The notes beneath the pieces are model-generated. The model was not told where the DNA came from. It saw nothing but the letters and a program-made list of their open reading frames with translations, and did no database searches. The position numbers were made by a program, and so were the translations under genes. Source: Enterobacter_D sp963521185 (lineage in GTDB: Bacteria; Pseudomonadota; Gammaproteobacteria; Enterobacterales; Enterobacteriaceae). Taken from it: 64,000 nucleotides of DNA. The DNA is taken from assembly GCA_963521185.1 (NCBI GenBank), contig CAUQTV010000001.1, positions 62,001-126,000 of the forward strand, read 5' to 3'. Below, piece after piece: positions 50,787 through 61,251 of the stretch; the first letter of the stretch is position 1; every line of letters starts with the position of its first letter.

Positions 50787-52228
50787 ACATCTCTCGATAC
50801 GTCGCGTTCCAGCGGTAGTTCAACTGTAATGCTTACCCCGCCAAAAGGCGAATGGCTTGCATGGATCTTCCCGCCGTGGGCTTCGACAATATTAATGCAA
50901 ATCGCCAGCCCCAGGCCGGAGCCGCCGCTGGCGCGATTGCGTGAACCTTCGGTGCGGTAGAAGCGCTCAAACAGGCGGGTTAGTTGCTCGTCGCTGACGC
51001 CGGGCGCGCTGTCGGCGAAGGTCAGCATCACGCTGGCGTCGGTTGTTTTGGCGCTGATCATGAGGTGTCCGCCCGCGTCGGTATAGCGCAGGCTGTTTTC
51101 CAGCAGGTTGTTAAACAGCTGCATCAGGCGGTCGCGGTCACCGAAGACGGTGGCGGATTCCGGGAACGAAGCATTGAGCGACAAATTCCGGCTGGCAAAG
51201 CGCTCGCGGAACACCCCGGCGGCCATCTCCAGCAGCGTGACCACATCGACCGGCGCTTTCTGGTAAGCGAGCGCGCCTTCGTCAGACATAGACAGCTGAT
51301 GCAGATCGTTGACCAGCTTGGTCAGCGTGCCGACCTCCGCCTGCAACGACGCCACCGACTCCGGCGTAAACTGACGCACGCCGTCCTGGATCGCTTCCAG
51401 TTCACCGCGCAGCACCGCCAGCGGCGTGCGCAGTTCGTGTGAAATATCGGCCATGAAATCGCGCCGCATCTGCTGGTTTTTCTCCAGCGTACTGGCGAGC
51501 TGGTTAAAGTCCTGCGCCAGCTTGCCTAACTCGTCGGGGCTGGTGGGGGTCACGCGGGTGGTGAAATCCCCGGCGGCCAGCCTGTGCGTGCCTTCCACCA
51601 GACGTTTCACCGGGGCCAGCAAACCGCGTGCCAGCGGGAAGGTCGCCAGCGCGGCGAGCAGCGTCGCCAGCCCGACAATCAGCCAACTGGTGCGGCGCTG
51701 CTGACGATCGAAATTAATGTCGGTGTTGCGGGTAAGCCGCTCGACGGGGGAGGCCACCACCCAGCCGACATCCTGATTATTGACCTTGATGGCGCGGCGC
51801 ATCCCCTCTTCCGGCACCGGCGAACGGGGGCCGACCAGCACCTGGAAATTCTGATCGATAACCCAGAACTGCGTGCGCCAGCCGTGGGGCGGCATATCCG
51901 GGCGCGGCCCTCTGTCAGGCCCCGGTCCCGGCCCTGGGCCTGGGCGTTCATTATCGCCGTCGTTATCGTGCTCAAACGAGCGCAGGATCTGGAACACAAA
52001 ACGGTCGTTATTGCGCAGAAAACCCCAGTTACCGTGGATCTGGTACTGTTCACCCAGCGCGTCGCTCAGCATTTGCAGGCGCTGTTCGTTGCCGTGTTTG
52101 ATGTAGTCGATAAAGCCGCGCTCAAAGCTGACGCGCACCGCCCAGTGCATGGTAATCAGCAGCACGATACAGGTGGCGAAGATCGCCATAAACAGCTTGC
52201 CGGTAATTCCGGGCCGCCAGATTTTCAT
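50783..52228 (-). CDS. baeS: Envelope-stress sensor kinase BaeS
   Basis: 481 residues (E. coli 467). Two transmembrane segments (about 9-30 and 182-204) flank a periplasmic domain. Then come HAMP, HisKA with phospho-acceptor H264 in DISHELRTP, and HATPase_c (NLLENSLRY, RASGGSGLGLAI). The periplasmic domain carries a low-complexity Pro-Gly stretch at residues 96-111, which accounts for the extra length. Part of the mdtABCD-baeSR operon with 4-base overlaps on both sides. Confidence 0.96.
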   Translation of the reverse strand: MKIWRPGITGKLFMAIFATCIVLLITMHWAVRVSFERGFIDYIKHGNEQRLQMLSDALGEQYQIHGNWGFLRNNDRFVFQILRSFEHDNDGDNERPGPGPGPGPDRGPRPDMPPHGWRTQFWVIDQNFQVLVGPRSPVPEEGMRRAIKVNNQDVGWVVASPVERLTRNTDINFDRQQRRTSWLIVGLATLLAALATFPLARGLLAPVKRLVEGTHRLAAGDFTTRVTPTSPDELGKLAQDFNQLASTLEKNQQMRRDFMADISHELRTPLAVLRGELEAIQDGVRQFTPESVASLQAEVGTLTKLVNDLHQLSMSDEGALAYQKAPVDVVTLLEMAAGVFRERFASRNLSLNASFPESATVFGDRDRLMQLFNNLLENSLRYTDAGGHLMISAKTTDASVMLTFADSAPGVSDEQLTRLFERFYRTEGSRNRASGGSGLGLAICINIVEAHGGKIHASHSPFGGVSITVELPLERDVSRDV

Positions 52229-53640
52229 TGTTGACTCCTTTTGCGCCGGGCTATCACCACATTTTTGCTGGCGTCGTTGGGAACGCGCGCGAAGACCAGC
52301 GCGGGCAGGGCAATCACCAGCGCCATGCTGAGGTAGGTATAAATAAACACGTGATGGGCGATGCCGCTGTCCGCCGCCAGATGATGCTGACCGTACAGCC
52401 CGAGCAGCAGTCCGGCGACGGTCACGCCGACGCTCATGGACAGCTGCATCACCATCGACAGCAAGCTATTGCCGCTGCTGGCAAGCTCATCGGGCAGATC
52501 TTTTAGCGTCAGCGTGTTCATCGACGAAAAGCGCATCGAGTTGATCATGCCCTGCAAAAAGAGCACCACCGGCAGCAGCCAGACCCAGCCGAGCATCGCC
52601 GTTGCCATAAACAGCAGGCTGACCAGCGCGAGGCCGAGCGTGCTGACCACCAGCACATGGCGATAGCCAACGCGGTTGACCACCTGCACCACAATGCGCT
52701 TCATCCCCATGCTGCCGAGCACCATCGGGATCATCATTAAACCGGCGTGAAAAGGCGAAAAGCCCATGCCGATTTGCAAAAACACCGGCGTCATAAACGG
52801 CAGCATTCCGCTGCCGATGCGCCCGCAAAAGCTGCCCAGCAGCCCCAGCGAAAAGCTTGGCGTGCGAAACAGCTTCAGATTAAACAGCGCCGAATCGTTA
52901 CCTCTGGCATGCAGCAGGTACAGCACCAGCGTCAGCGCGCCCGCCGCCACCAGCGCACCGAGCAGCAGCGGGGAGATCCCCAGCCCCTTTTGTCCGTCGA
53001 GGGCCAGCGTCAGCGCGGCCATGCCAAACGCCAGCAGCACAAAGCCCCACAGGTCAAAGCGGCGGGTTTGCAGTTTGTAGTTCGGCATCAGCCACAGCGT
53101 GGCGATGCAGCCGACGATGCCCACCGGCAGATTGATGAGGAAGATCCAGTGCCAGGAGGCGTACTCCACCAGCACGCCGCCGAGGGCCGGGCCAAGCAGC
53201 GGACCGACCTGGCCGGGGAGCGTAACGAAGGTCATCGCCGCCATGTACTGCTCGCGGGGCACGATTTTCATCACCGTCAGCCTGCCCACCGGCACCATCA
53301 TTGCGCCGCCGACGCCCTGCAACACCCGCGCCATCACCAGTTCGTCGAGCGTACCCGCGCGGGCGCAACACAGCGAGCCGAGCGTAAACAGCACAATGGC
53401 GGTGAAGAAGATATTGCGCACACCAACTTTGTCCGCCAGCCAGCCGCTGGCGGGCAGCATCACCGCCACCGTCAGCACATAGGCGACAATCACCATGTGC
53501 ATATGCAGCGGGCTTTCCCCGAGGCTGTTTGCCATCGAGGGCAGGGCGGTGTTGACAATGGTGGTGTCCAGCGCCTGCATAAAAAAGCCAAAGGCGACGA
53601 TCCACAATTGCCAGCGCACGTTGTTGGGCAGTTCGGTCAT
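52225..53640 (-). CDS. mdtD: MFS transporter MdtD
   Basis: 471-residue DHA2-type (14-spanner) major facilitator. Typical DHA2 features: helix 1 region LDTTIVNTALPSMA and motif A GWLADKVGVRN. E. coli MdtD is not needed for the RND pump's drug export and has been suggested to be a citrate or iron-chelate exporter. It sits 1 base after mdtC and overlaps baeS by 4. Confidence 0.94.
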   Translation of the reverse strand: MTELPNNVRWQLWIVAFGFFMQALDTTIVNTALPSMANSLGESPLHMHMVIVAYVLTVAVMLPASGWLADKVGVRNIFFTAIVLFTLGSLCCARAGTLDELVMARVLQGVGGAMMVPVGRLTVMKIVPREQYMAAMTFVTLPGQVGPLLGPALGGVLVEYASWHWIFLINLPVGIVGCIATLWLMPNYKLQTRRFDLWGFVLLAFGMAALTLALDGQKGLGISPLLLGALVAAGALTLVLYLLHARGNDSALFNLKLFRTPSFSLGLLGSFCGRIGSGMLPFMTPVFLQIGMGFSPFHAGLMMIPMVLGSMGMKRIVVQVVNRVGYRHVLVVSTLGLALVSLLFMATAMLGWVWLLPVVLFLQGMINSMRFSSMNTLTLKDLPDELASSGNSLLSMVMQLSMSVGVTVAGLLLGLYGQHHLAADSGIAHHVFIYTYLSMALVIALPALVFARVPNDASKNVVIARRKRSQQ

Positions 53641-56600
53641 TTACTCACTTATCCGTTGTCGGTTTTTACGCGCAAAACGCACCCGCAGCCGGTCAAAGAA
53701 CAGGTACACCACCGGCGTGGTGTACAGTGTTAACAGCTGGCTCATCACCAGGCCACCGACGATGGTGATCCCCAGCGGCTGGCGCAGTTCAGAGCCGTCC
53801 CCAGCGGAGATCACCAGCGGCAGCGCGCCAAACAGCGCCGCCAGGGTGGTCATCATAATCGGTCTGAAGCGCAGCAGGCAGGCCTGGAAAATGGCCTCAT
53901 CCGGCGTCAGGTTGCCGTTGCGCTGGGCGTCGAGGGCGAAGTCGACCATCATAATGGCGTTTTTCTTTACGATACCAATCAATAACATAATACCGATAAG
54001 CGCAATTAGGCTAAACGGGGCACCGAACAACTCCAGTGCCAGCAGCGCCCCCACGCCCGCCGAGGGCAGGGTGGACAAAATGGTCAGCGGGTGCACGTAG
54101 CTCTCATACAAAATACCGAGCACGATATAGACCGTGGCAATGGCGGCGAGGATCAGGATCACCTGCGAGCTCATGGTCTCCTGGAACACCTGCGCGGTAC
54201 CGGCAAAACTGCCGCGCACGCTGGATGGTACGCCAAGCTGCGTCATGGTGCGGTTGATGGCGTCGCTGGCTTCCGAGAGCGACACGCCGGTCGGCAGGTT
54301 AAACGCGATGGTCGAGGCCGCCGATAATCCCTGATGGTTCACCGACAGCGGCGCGTTGGCGGGCAGCCATTTCGCGAAGCTGGAGAGCGGGATCGCTTTC
54401 CCGTCGCTGTTAATCACGAACATCTTGTCCAGCGCGCTGATATCCTGGGTATAGCGCGGATCGACTTCCATCACCACTTTGTACTGGTTGAGCGGCGCAT
54501 AAATCGTTGAAACCTGCCGCTGACCGAAGGCGTTGTTGAGCAGGCTGTTGGCGTCCGAGACGCTAATGCCCAGGCGCGACATCGTCTCGCGATCGTAAAT
54601 CAGGTTCATTTCCGCGCCGTTGTCCTGTTGATCGGAGTTGACGTCCGCCAGCTGGGGCAGGGCAGCCAGCGCTTTGCGGATCTTCGGCTCCCACTCACGC
54701 AGCGCGGCGAGATCGTCCGAGAGCAGCGCAAACTGGTAGCTGGCGTTAGCCTGACGCCCGCCGACGCGGATGTCCTGCACCGCCATCAAAAACAGGTTCG
54801 CCCCCGGCTCTTTTGCCAGCTTCACCCGCAGGCGGTCAATGATCTGCTGGGCGCTTTCATGGCGCACATCGCGTGATTTAAGGGTGATGAACATCATGCC
54901 GCTGTTCACCCGCGAGCCGCCGGTAAAGCCGGTGACGTTATCCACCGCCGGATCGTCGCGGATAATCTGCATAAAGTCCTGCAATTTGCCGCGCATCGCC
55001 TGGAACGAAATGCTCTGGTCCGCCTGAATGCCGCCCATCAGTACGCCGGTATCCTGCTCCGGGAAGAAGGTTTTCGGGATCGAGATGTAGAGCCAGACGT
55101 TAAGCACGATGGTGGCGAGCAGCACTACGCCCACCAGCCGCGTGTGTTGTAATACCCATTTCAGCGAACGGCCATAGCCCTGCTGCATTGCCACCAGCAG
55201 GCGACCCACGCCACGGGTGCGGGGCTGCGTTTTGGGTTTGTGGCTTTTCAACAGCCAGCCGCACATCATCGGCGTGAGGGTAAGCGACACGGCAAGCGAG
55301 ATGCCAATCGCCACCGACAGCGTCACGGCAAATTCGCGCAGCAGCCGCCCTGGCAGCCCGTCCATCAGCAGCAGCGGCAGAAAAACGGCCACCAGCGACA
55401 GGCTCATCGACAGCACCGTAAAGCCCACTTCCCGCGTGCCTTGCAGCGCTGCCTGGAGCGGTTTCATGCCCGCTTCCAGATGCCGCGAGATATTTTCCAG
55501 CACCACGATGGCGTCATCGACCACAAACCCGGTGGCAATGGTTAGCGCCATCAGCGACAGGTTATTGAGGCTAAACCCGCACAGGTACATGGCGGCGAAG
55601 GTGCCGATCAGTGACACCGGCACCGCCACCGCCGGGATCAGCGTGGCGCGACCGGATCGTAAAAACAGGAACACCACCAGGATCACCAGTGCGACGGAGA
55701 TCACCAGCGTGGTTTCCACCTCTTCGAGGGAGGCGCGAATAGTCGGCGAGCGGTCCTGAGCAATCTGCAAGTCGATGGCCGCCGGGATCGTCTCCTGCAA
55801 GCCCGGCAGGCGGGCGCGAATGCTGTCGACGGTCTGAATAATATTGGCTTCCGGCAGTTTGCGGATCATCAGCAAAATCGCCGGTTTGGCGTTGGTCATC
55901 CCGGCGTTGCGCACGTCTTCTACCGAGTCGGTGACGCTGGCGACATCGCCCAGGCGCACCGCCGCGCCGTTGTTGTAGTGCACGATCAGCGGCTGATATT
56001 CGGCGGCGGTGGTGAGTTCATCGTTGGTCTGCACCTGCCAGCGGTGGGTGCTGTCTTCAATGGCCCCCTGCGGACGGCGCACGTTATTGTCGCTGATGGC
56101 GCTGCGCACATCGTCGAGGGAGACGCCCTGATTAAACAACGCCTGCGGGTTTAAGCCGACGCGCACGGCGGGCAGCGAACTGCCGCCAACGTCCACATCG
56201 CCCACGCCGTCAATCTGCGCGATGGTCTGCGCCAGCTGCGTGGAGGCGAAATCATACAGCTGGCCCTGCGAGTAGGTATCAGAGGTCAGCGTCAGGATCA
56301 TGATCGGCGCGTCGGACGGGTTGGCTTTGCGATAAGTCGGACGGCTGGGCATGCCGCTTGGCAGCAGACTTTGCGCCGCGTTGATCGCCGCCTGTACGTC
56401 GCGCGCCGCGCCGTTAATGTCCCGGTCAAACTTAAATTCAAGAATAATGCGCGTGCTGCCGAGCGAGCTGGAGGAGGTCATTTCGTTGACCCCGGCAATG
56501 CGCCCCAGTGCGCGCTCCAGCGGCGTTGCCACCGACGACGCCATGGTCTCCGGCGACGCCCCCGGCAGCGAGGCGCTGACCATGATCACCGGGTAATCCA

Positions 56601-56718
56601 CCTGCGGCAGCGGGGCGACCGGCAGCATGCGAAAGCCCAGCACGCCGCACAGGGTGATCGCCAGCGAAAGTAAAATAGTGGCGACCGGGCGGTAAATGAA
56701 GAGGGCGAAGAACTTCAC
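53641..56718 (-). CDS. mdtC: RND efflux transporter MdtC
   Basis: 1025-residue inner-membrane drug:H+ antiporter, same length as E. coli MdtC. TM4 contains the proton-relay pair in GFVVDDAIVVLENISRHLE; two large periplasmic loops (about 30-330 and 555-860) repeat the RND plan. With MdtB it forms a heterotrimer exporting novobiocin, bile salts and other compounds through MdtA and TolC. The start codon is GTG (56716-56718), directly abutting the mdtB stop. Confidence 0.97.
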   Translation of the reverse strand: MKFFALFIYRPVATILLSLAITLCGVLGFRMLPVAPLPQVDYPVIMVSASLPGASPETMASSVATPLERALGRIAGVNEMTSSSSLGSTRIILEFKFDRDINGAARDVQAAINAAQSLLPSGMPSRPTYRKANPSDAPIMILTLTSDTYSQGQLYDFASTQLAQTIAQIDGVGDVDVGGSSLPAVRVGLNPQALFNQGVSLDDVRSAISDNNVRRPQGAIEDSTHRWQVQTNDELTTAAEYQPLIVHYNNGAAVRLGDVASVTDSVEDVRNAGMTNAKPAILLMIRKLPEANIIQTVDSIRARLPGLQETIPAAIDLQIAQDRSPTIRASLEEVETTLVISVALVILVVFLFLRSGRATLIPAVAVPVSLIGTFAAMYLCGFSLNNLSLMALTIATGFVVDDAIVVLENISRHLEAGMKPLQAALQGTREVGFTVLSMSLSLVAVFLPLLLMDGLPGRLLREFAVTLSVAIGISLAVSLTLTPMMCGWLLKSHKPKTQPRTRGVGRLLVAMQQGYGRSLKWVLQHTRLVGVVLLATIVLNVWLYISIPKTFFPEQDTGVLMGGIQADQSISFQAMRGKLQDFMQIIRDDPAVDNVTGFTGGSRVNSGMMFITLKSRDVRHESAQQIIDRLRVKLAKEPGANLFLMAVQDIRVGGRQANASYQFALLSDDLAALREWEPKIRKALAALPQLADVNSDQQDNGAEMNLIYDRETMSRLGISVSDANSLLNNAFGQRQVSTIYAPLNQYKVVMEVDPRYTQDISALDKMFVINSDGKAIPLSSFAKWLPANAPLSVNHQGLSAASTIAFNLPTGVSLSEASDAINRTMTQLGVPSSVRGSFAGTAQVFQETMSSQVILILAAIATVYIVLGILYESYVHPLTILSTLPSAGVGALLALELFGAPFSLIALIGIMLLIGIVKKNAIMMVDFALDAQRNGNLTPDEAIFQACLLRFRPIMMTTLAALFGALPLVISAGDGSELRQPLGITIVGGLVMSQLLTLYTTPVVYLFFDRLRVRFARKNRQRISE

Positions 56719-59700
56719 TTACGCCTCCTCGTGATGACGCGGGAAGCGGTGGCGAATCGACAGCGCCAGCCGGTCAAACAGCAGGTAAATCACCGGCGTG
56801 GTGAACAGCGTAAGCACCTGGCTGACCAGCAGACCACCGACCATGCCGATCCCCAGCGGGCGACGCAGTTCCGCGCCCACGCCGGTGCTTAACATCAGCG
56901 GCAGCGCGCCGAGCAGCGCCGCCAGCGTGGTCATCAGGATCGGACGAAAACGCAGCAGGCACGCCTGGTAAATCGCCTCGCGGGGAGACATGCCCTGTTC
57001 GCGCTCGGCGGCAAGGGCAAAGTCGATCATCATGATGGCGTTTTTCTTGACGATGCCAATCAGCAAAATAATGCCGATGATGGCGATGACGTCGAGCTGC
57101 GCCCCCGCCAGCATCAGCGCCATTAAGGCCCCGACCCCTGCGGTGGGCAGCGTGGAGAGGATAGTGATCGGGTGAATAAAGCTCTCATAGAGCACGCCGA
57201 GCACGATATACATCGCCACCACGGCGGCGACAATCAGCCACACGGTGCTGCCGAGCGCATCCTGGAACGCCAGCGAACTGCCCTGGAACTGGGTGGTGAT
57301 ATCCGTCGGGAAGCTGATGGTTTTTTCGGTGTCTTTGATGGCCTGTACCGCCTCGCCCAGCGAGTAGCCGTCCGGCACGTTAAACGAAATGGTGGTGGCC
57401 GGGAACTGATCGAGATGGTTAATCGACAGCGGTGTGTAGCGCTGTTCGGTTTTGGCAATCGCGCTTAACGGCACTACGCCGCCGTCGCGGCTGGTAAGGC
57501 GAATGGTATCGAGCGCCGCCATGCCTGGCGTGTTGTCGGTGTTGTGCTCCAGTACCACCCGGTACTGATTCGCCTGGGTATAAATCGTGGAGATCAGGCG
57601 CTGACCGAAGGCGTTATACAGGGCGTTGTCCACGTCGGACATCGTAATGCCTAAGCGGCTGGCGCTGTCGCGATCGACGTTAACGTAAGCCGCGAGGCCC
57701 TGGTCCTGCCAGTCGCTGCTGACGTCGGCAAGCTGTGGCTGCGCCTGTAATTTGCTCATCAGTTGCGGCACCCAGGTGCTGAGCGCCTCAAGCGTTGTGG
57801 CCTGCAAGGTAAACTGATACTGCGTGCGGCTGACGGTGGTGTCGATGGTCAGATCCTGCGTCGGTTGCAGGTACAGCGCCACGCCGGGCACCTTCGCCAC
57901 CGCGCTTTGCAGACGCTCAATTACCGCTGGCACGCGGTCGTCACGATCGCTGAGCGGCTTGAGGTTAATCTGCAACCGCGCGCTGTTGAGCGACGGGTTG
58001 GTGCCGTCCACGCCGACGTAAGCGGTGAGGCTTTCCACCGCCGGATCCTTGAGCACAATGTCGCTGACCTGCCGCTGGCGCTGCGCCATACTGGCGAACG
58101 ACGCCGACTGCGGAGCCTGAAGCGTCCCCTGAATAATGCCGTTGTCCTGCACCGGGAAGAAGCCTTTGGGCATCATCACCCACAGCAGCACCGACAGCAG
58201 CAGGGTGGTGAAGGTCACACTCAGCGTCAGCCACGGATGGTTAAGCACCTTCGCCAGCCCGCGACCGTAGGCGGCAATCACCCGCTCAAAAAAGCGTTCA
58301 GAGGCGCGGGAGAAGCGGTTTTGCTTACGCAGCGATTCGGCGCTGAGCATACGGGCGCACATCATGGGCGTCAGCGTCAGCGAGACAAACGCTGAAATTA
58401 GGATCGCCACCGCCAGCGTCACCGCAAACTCACGGAACAGACGCCCGACGATATCGCCCATAAACAGCAGCGGGATCAGTACCGCAATCAGCGAGAAGGT
58501 CAGCGAGATGATGGTAAAACCGATTTCGCCCGCGCCTTTCAGCGCTGCGGCCAGCGGTTTTTCGCCCTTCTCGATATAGCGTGAGATGTTCTCAATGACC
58601 ACAATTGCGTCATCTACCACAAACCCGGTGGCGATGGTCAGGGCCATCAGCGTCAGGTTGTTGATGGAAAAATCGAGGAACACCATCACCGCAAAGGTGC
58701 CGACCAGCGACAGCGGAACGGCGACGCCGGGGATAATGGTCGCCGGAACGTTGCGTAAGAACAGATAGATAATCATCACCACCAGCGCGATCGCCAGCAT
58801 CAGCTCAAACTGCGTGTCGGTGACGGAAGCGCGAATGTTGGTGGTGCGATCCGAAAGCACTTTCACCTCTACCGATTTCGGCAGGGTGTCGGTGAGCTTC
58901 GGCAGCATGGCGCGAATGCTGTCGGCGGTCTCAAGGATGTTGGCCCCCGGCTGACGCTGCACGTTCATCACGATCGCCTGCTGCTGGTTGGCCCACGCCC
59001 CAAGCCAGCGGTTTTCGGCACCCTGTTCAATGGTGGCGACATCCCCTAAGCGGATCGGCGCGCCGTTTTGATAAGCGATAATCAGTTGGCGGTACTCTTC
59101 GGCGGACTGCATCTGATCGTTGGCCGAGAGCGTTACCGCCCGCGTCGGGCCATCGAGACTGCCTTTCGCCGAGTTGACGTTGGCGCTGGTAATGGCGGTG
59201 CGGATGGTTTCACTGGTGAGGCCGAGCGCGGCAATGGCCTGTGCGTTGAGCTTCACGCGCACGGCAGGGCGCTGACCGCCCGCCAGCGTCACCAGCCCGA
59301 CGCCGGAGACCTGCGAGATTTTCTGGGCAACGCGGGTCTCGACCATGTCTTCAACCTGGGTCATCGGCATGGCGCTTGAGGTCACCGCCAGCGTCATGAT
59401 CGGCGGATCCGCCGGATTCACCTTGTTGTAGACCGGCGGGTTAGGCAGGTCGTCCGGCAGCAGATTGGTGGCAGCGTTGATCGCCGCCTGCACTTCCTGC
59501 TCGGCGACGTCAAGAGGCAGCGTCAGCTGGAATTGCAGCGTGACCACCGATGCGCCACCGGAGCTTTGCGACGACATCTGTTTTAAGCCGGACATCTGCC
59601 CGAACTGGCGCTCAAGCGGGGCGGTCACCGCCGAGGTCATGACGTCAGGACTGGCACCGGGGTAGAGTGTGACCACCTGAATGGTGGGGTAATCCACTTC

Positions 59701-59841
59701 CGGCAGCGCCGAGACCGGCAGGAAGCGGTAACCGATGATCCCCGCCAGCAGGATCGCCACCATCAATAGCGTGGTGGCAACCGGGCGCAGAATAAACAGG
59801 CGGGACGGGCCGCCGGTGGCGCTGGGCGGTAAGACCTGCAT
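56719..59841 (-). CDS. mdtB: RND efflux transporter MdtB
   Basis: 1040-residue partner of MdtC with the same RND layout. TM4 has GFVVDDAIVVIENISRYIE with the Asp pair; the first periplasmic loop begins FLPVSALPEVDYPTIQVVTLYPGASPDVM. The gene overlaps mdtA by 1 base (stop and start share an A-T pair) and abuts mdtC, showing tight operon packing. Physiological assembly is two MdtB with one MdtC. Confidence 0.97.
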   Translation of the reverse strand: MQVLPPSATGGPSRLFILRPVATTLLMVAILLAGIIGYRFLPVSALPEVDYPTIQVVTLYPGASPDVMTSAVTAPLERQFGQMSGLKQMSSQSSGGASVVTLQFQLTLPLDVAEQEVQAAINAATNLLPDDLPNPPVYNKVNPADPPIMTLAVTSSAMPMTQVEDMVETRVAQKISQVSGVGLVTLAGGQRPAVRVKLNAQAIAALGLTSETIRTAITSANVNSAKGSLDGPTRAVTLSANDQMQSAEEYRQLIIAYQNGAPIRLGDVATIEQGAENRWLGAWANQQQAIVMNVQRQPGANILETADSIRAMLPKLTDTLPKSVEVKVLSDRTTNIRASVTDTQFELMLAIALVVMIIYLFLRNVPATIIPGVAVPLSLVGTFAVMVFLDFSINNLTLMALTIATGFVVDDAIVVIENISRYIEKGEKPLAAALKGAGEIGFTIISLTFSLIAVLIPLLFMGDIVGRLFREFAVTLAVAILISAFVSLTLTPMMCARMLSAESLRKQNRFSRASERFFERVIAAYGRGLAKVLNHPWLTLSVTFTTLLLSVLLWVMMPKGFFPVQDNGIIQGTLQAPQSASFASMAQRQRQVSDIVLKDPAVESLTAYVGVDGTNPSLNSARLQINLKPLSDRDDRVPAVIERLQSAVAKVPGVALYLQPTQDLTIDTTVSRTQYQFTLQATTLEALSTWVPQLMSKLQAQPQLADVSSDWQDQGLAAYVNVDRDSASRLGITMSDVDNALYNAFGQRLISTIYTQANQYRVVLEHNTDNTPGMAALDTIRLTSRDGGVVPLSAIAKTEQRYTPLSINHLDQFPATTISFNVPDGYSLGEAVQAIKDTEKTISFPTDITTQFQGSSLAFQDALGSTVWLIVAAVVAMYIVLGVLYESFIHPITILSTLPTAGVGALMALMLAGAQLDVIAIIGIILLIGIVKKNAIMMIDFALAAEREQGMSPREAIYQACLLRFRPILMTTLAALLGALPLMLSTGVGAELRRPLGIGMVGGLLVSQVLTLFTTPVIYLLFDRLALSIRHRFPRHHEEA

Positions 59842-61043
59842 CAGGATTTCGCTCCCTGCGCGTCAACCACTTCCACTTTCGCGCCTTCGGTCAGGCGGTC
59901 GATACCGTCCGTGACCACGCGATCGCCTGCGGAAAGCCCGGCGGCAATCACCACTTTCTGGCTGTCCTGAATACCCGGCGTGACCGTGTGTTTACTGACT
60001 TTATTTTGATCGTTAAGCACCCAGACGAAGTTGCCTTCGTTGCCCATTTGCAGGGCCGCCGCCGGGATCACTACCGCATTTTGCTCGGTATCCACCAGCA
60101 TACGGGCGTTGATGAACTGGTTGGGGAACAGCGCATCGTCATCGTTGGTGAAGCGCGCTTTCAGCTTGATGGTGCCGGTGGTGGCGTCAATCTGGTTATC
60201 GAGGCTCAGCAGTGAACCGCTGCTCAGCTTCTGCTTGTTGGTACGGTCCCAGGCGTCAACGCTGAGCGTCTGGCCTGCTTTCTGCGCCTTTACCACCGTG
60301 GCGATGTCGCTTTCCGGCAGCGTGAAGACCAGATCGATGGGGTGGGTCTGGGTCAGCACCACAATGCCGGTGGTGTCGCCGCTGGAAATCTGGTTGCCGA
60401 TGTCAACCTGCTTTAAGCCCACGCGACCGTCAATCGGGGCGGTGATGCGGCTCCAGTTCAACTGCAACTGCGCGCTGGCGACGGCGGCTTCGTCGGCTTT
60501 TACCGTGCCGTTACTTTCGCTCACCAGCGCCTGTTGGGCGTCCAGCTCCTGGCGGGAGACGAGATTGGTTTTCACCAATTGCTGATAGCGGGCCAGATCC
60601 CGCCGCGCATTGGCAAGCGTGGCGTTGTCTTTCGCCAGCTGACCCTGCGCCTGAGCGAGGGCGACCTTAAACTGGCTGGGATCGATTTCGGCCAGCAGAT
60701 CACCGGCTTTCACCTGCTGACCCTCCTGGAAGTGGATCGCCATGAGCTGCCCGTCCACGCGGCTGCGCATGGTGACGGTGTTGGCAGCGGTGACGGTGCC
60801 AAGGCCTGAGAGGTAACGCGGGACGGATTCGTGGGTGGCAGTGGCGGCCTGAACCGGTGCGAGTGAAGGGCCACCGTGCGCGCCCATGCCGCGGCGTCCA
60901 CCGCCGCTGGCCTGGCGCTGCGGATGCTCAGAGGCCCCTGCGGCAGGCGTTGCACTGCGACTATGCCAGAACCAGGCAGCGGCAAGTCCGGCAATCACCA
61001 GGCCTGCGAGGATAAACCAACGGGTATTATTACGGCCTTTCAT
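59841..61043 (-). CDS. mdtA: RND periplasmic adaptor MdtA
   Basis: 400-residue membrane-fusion protein. N-terminal signal anchor MKGRNNTRWFILAGLVIAGLAAAWFW, a low-complexity linker, then barrel-sandwich hybrid (VTAANTVTMRSRVDGQLMAIHFQEGQQVKAGDLLAEIDPSQF), alpha-hairpin, and beta-barrel domains. The ATG at 61041-61043 matches E. coli; the longer upstream frame is not real. Upstream is a BaeR-box-like site. Confidence 0.96.
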   Translation of the reverse strand: MKGRNNTRWFILAGLVIAGLAAAWFWHSRSATPAAGASEHPQRQASGGGRRGMGAHGGPSLAPVQAATATHESVPRYLSGLGTVTAANTVTMRSRVDGQLMAIHFQEGQQVKAGDLLAEIDPSQFKVALAQAQGQLAKDNATLANARRDLARYQQLVKTNLVSRQELDAQQALVSESNGTVKADEAAVASAQLQLNWSRITAPIDGRVGLKQVDIGNQISSGDTTGIVVLTQTHPIDLVFTLPESDIATVVKAQKAGQTLSVDAWDRTNKQKLSSGSLLSLDNQIDATTGTIKLKARFTNDDDALFPNQFINARMLVDTEQNAVVIPAAALQMGNEGNFVWVLNDQNKVSKHTVTPGIQDSQKVVIAAGLSAGDRVVTDGIDRLTEGAKVEVVDAQGAKS

Positions 61044-61106
61044 CGTTATACGTATCTCGTCCTGAAACATTGAGCAGAATGATACTAGTTTAGTAACGCT
61101 ATGCCG

Positions 61107-61124
61107 CAGAAAAATGGAGGAAAT
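61107..61124 (-). promoter_or_regulatory. BaeR-box-like site upstream of mdtA
   Basis: Minus-strand ATTTCCTCCATTTTTCTG shares the core CTCCAT and flanking T-rich positions with the recalled E. coli BaeR consensus (TTTTTCTCCATDATTGGC), about 65 bases before mdtA. Several 3' positions differ. Confidence 0.45.
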
Positions 61125-61210
61125 ATGAAAGACCGTATGGAATCGTCTGAGTATGGTGCTCTTTATGCCGGGGGGAGGCTGCGCCTGACCTGGCCTACGG
61201 TTCAGTGATG

Positions 61211-61247
61211 TTGTAGGCCGGGTAAGCGAAGCGCCACCCGGCGTAAT
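61211..61247. repeat. REP element between mdtA and yegD
   Basis: GTAGGCCGGGTAAGCGAAGC and GCCACCCGGCGTAA arms, just downstream of yegD on the minus strand. Confidence 0.85.
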
Positions 61248-61251
61248 GGCA

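Noticed and set aside
52747..53733. 328-codon frame opposite mdtD
   Set aside because: Arg/His/Gln-rich composition typical of antisense frames in GC-rich DNA.
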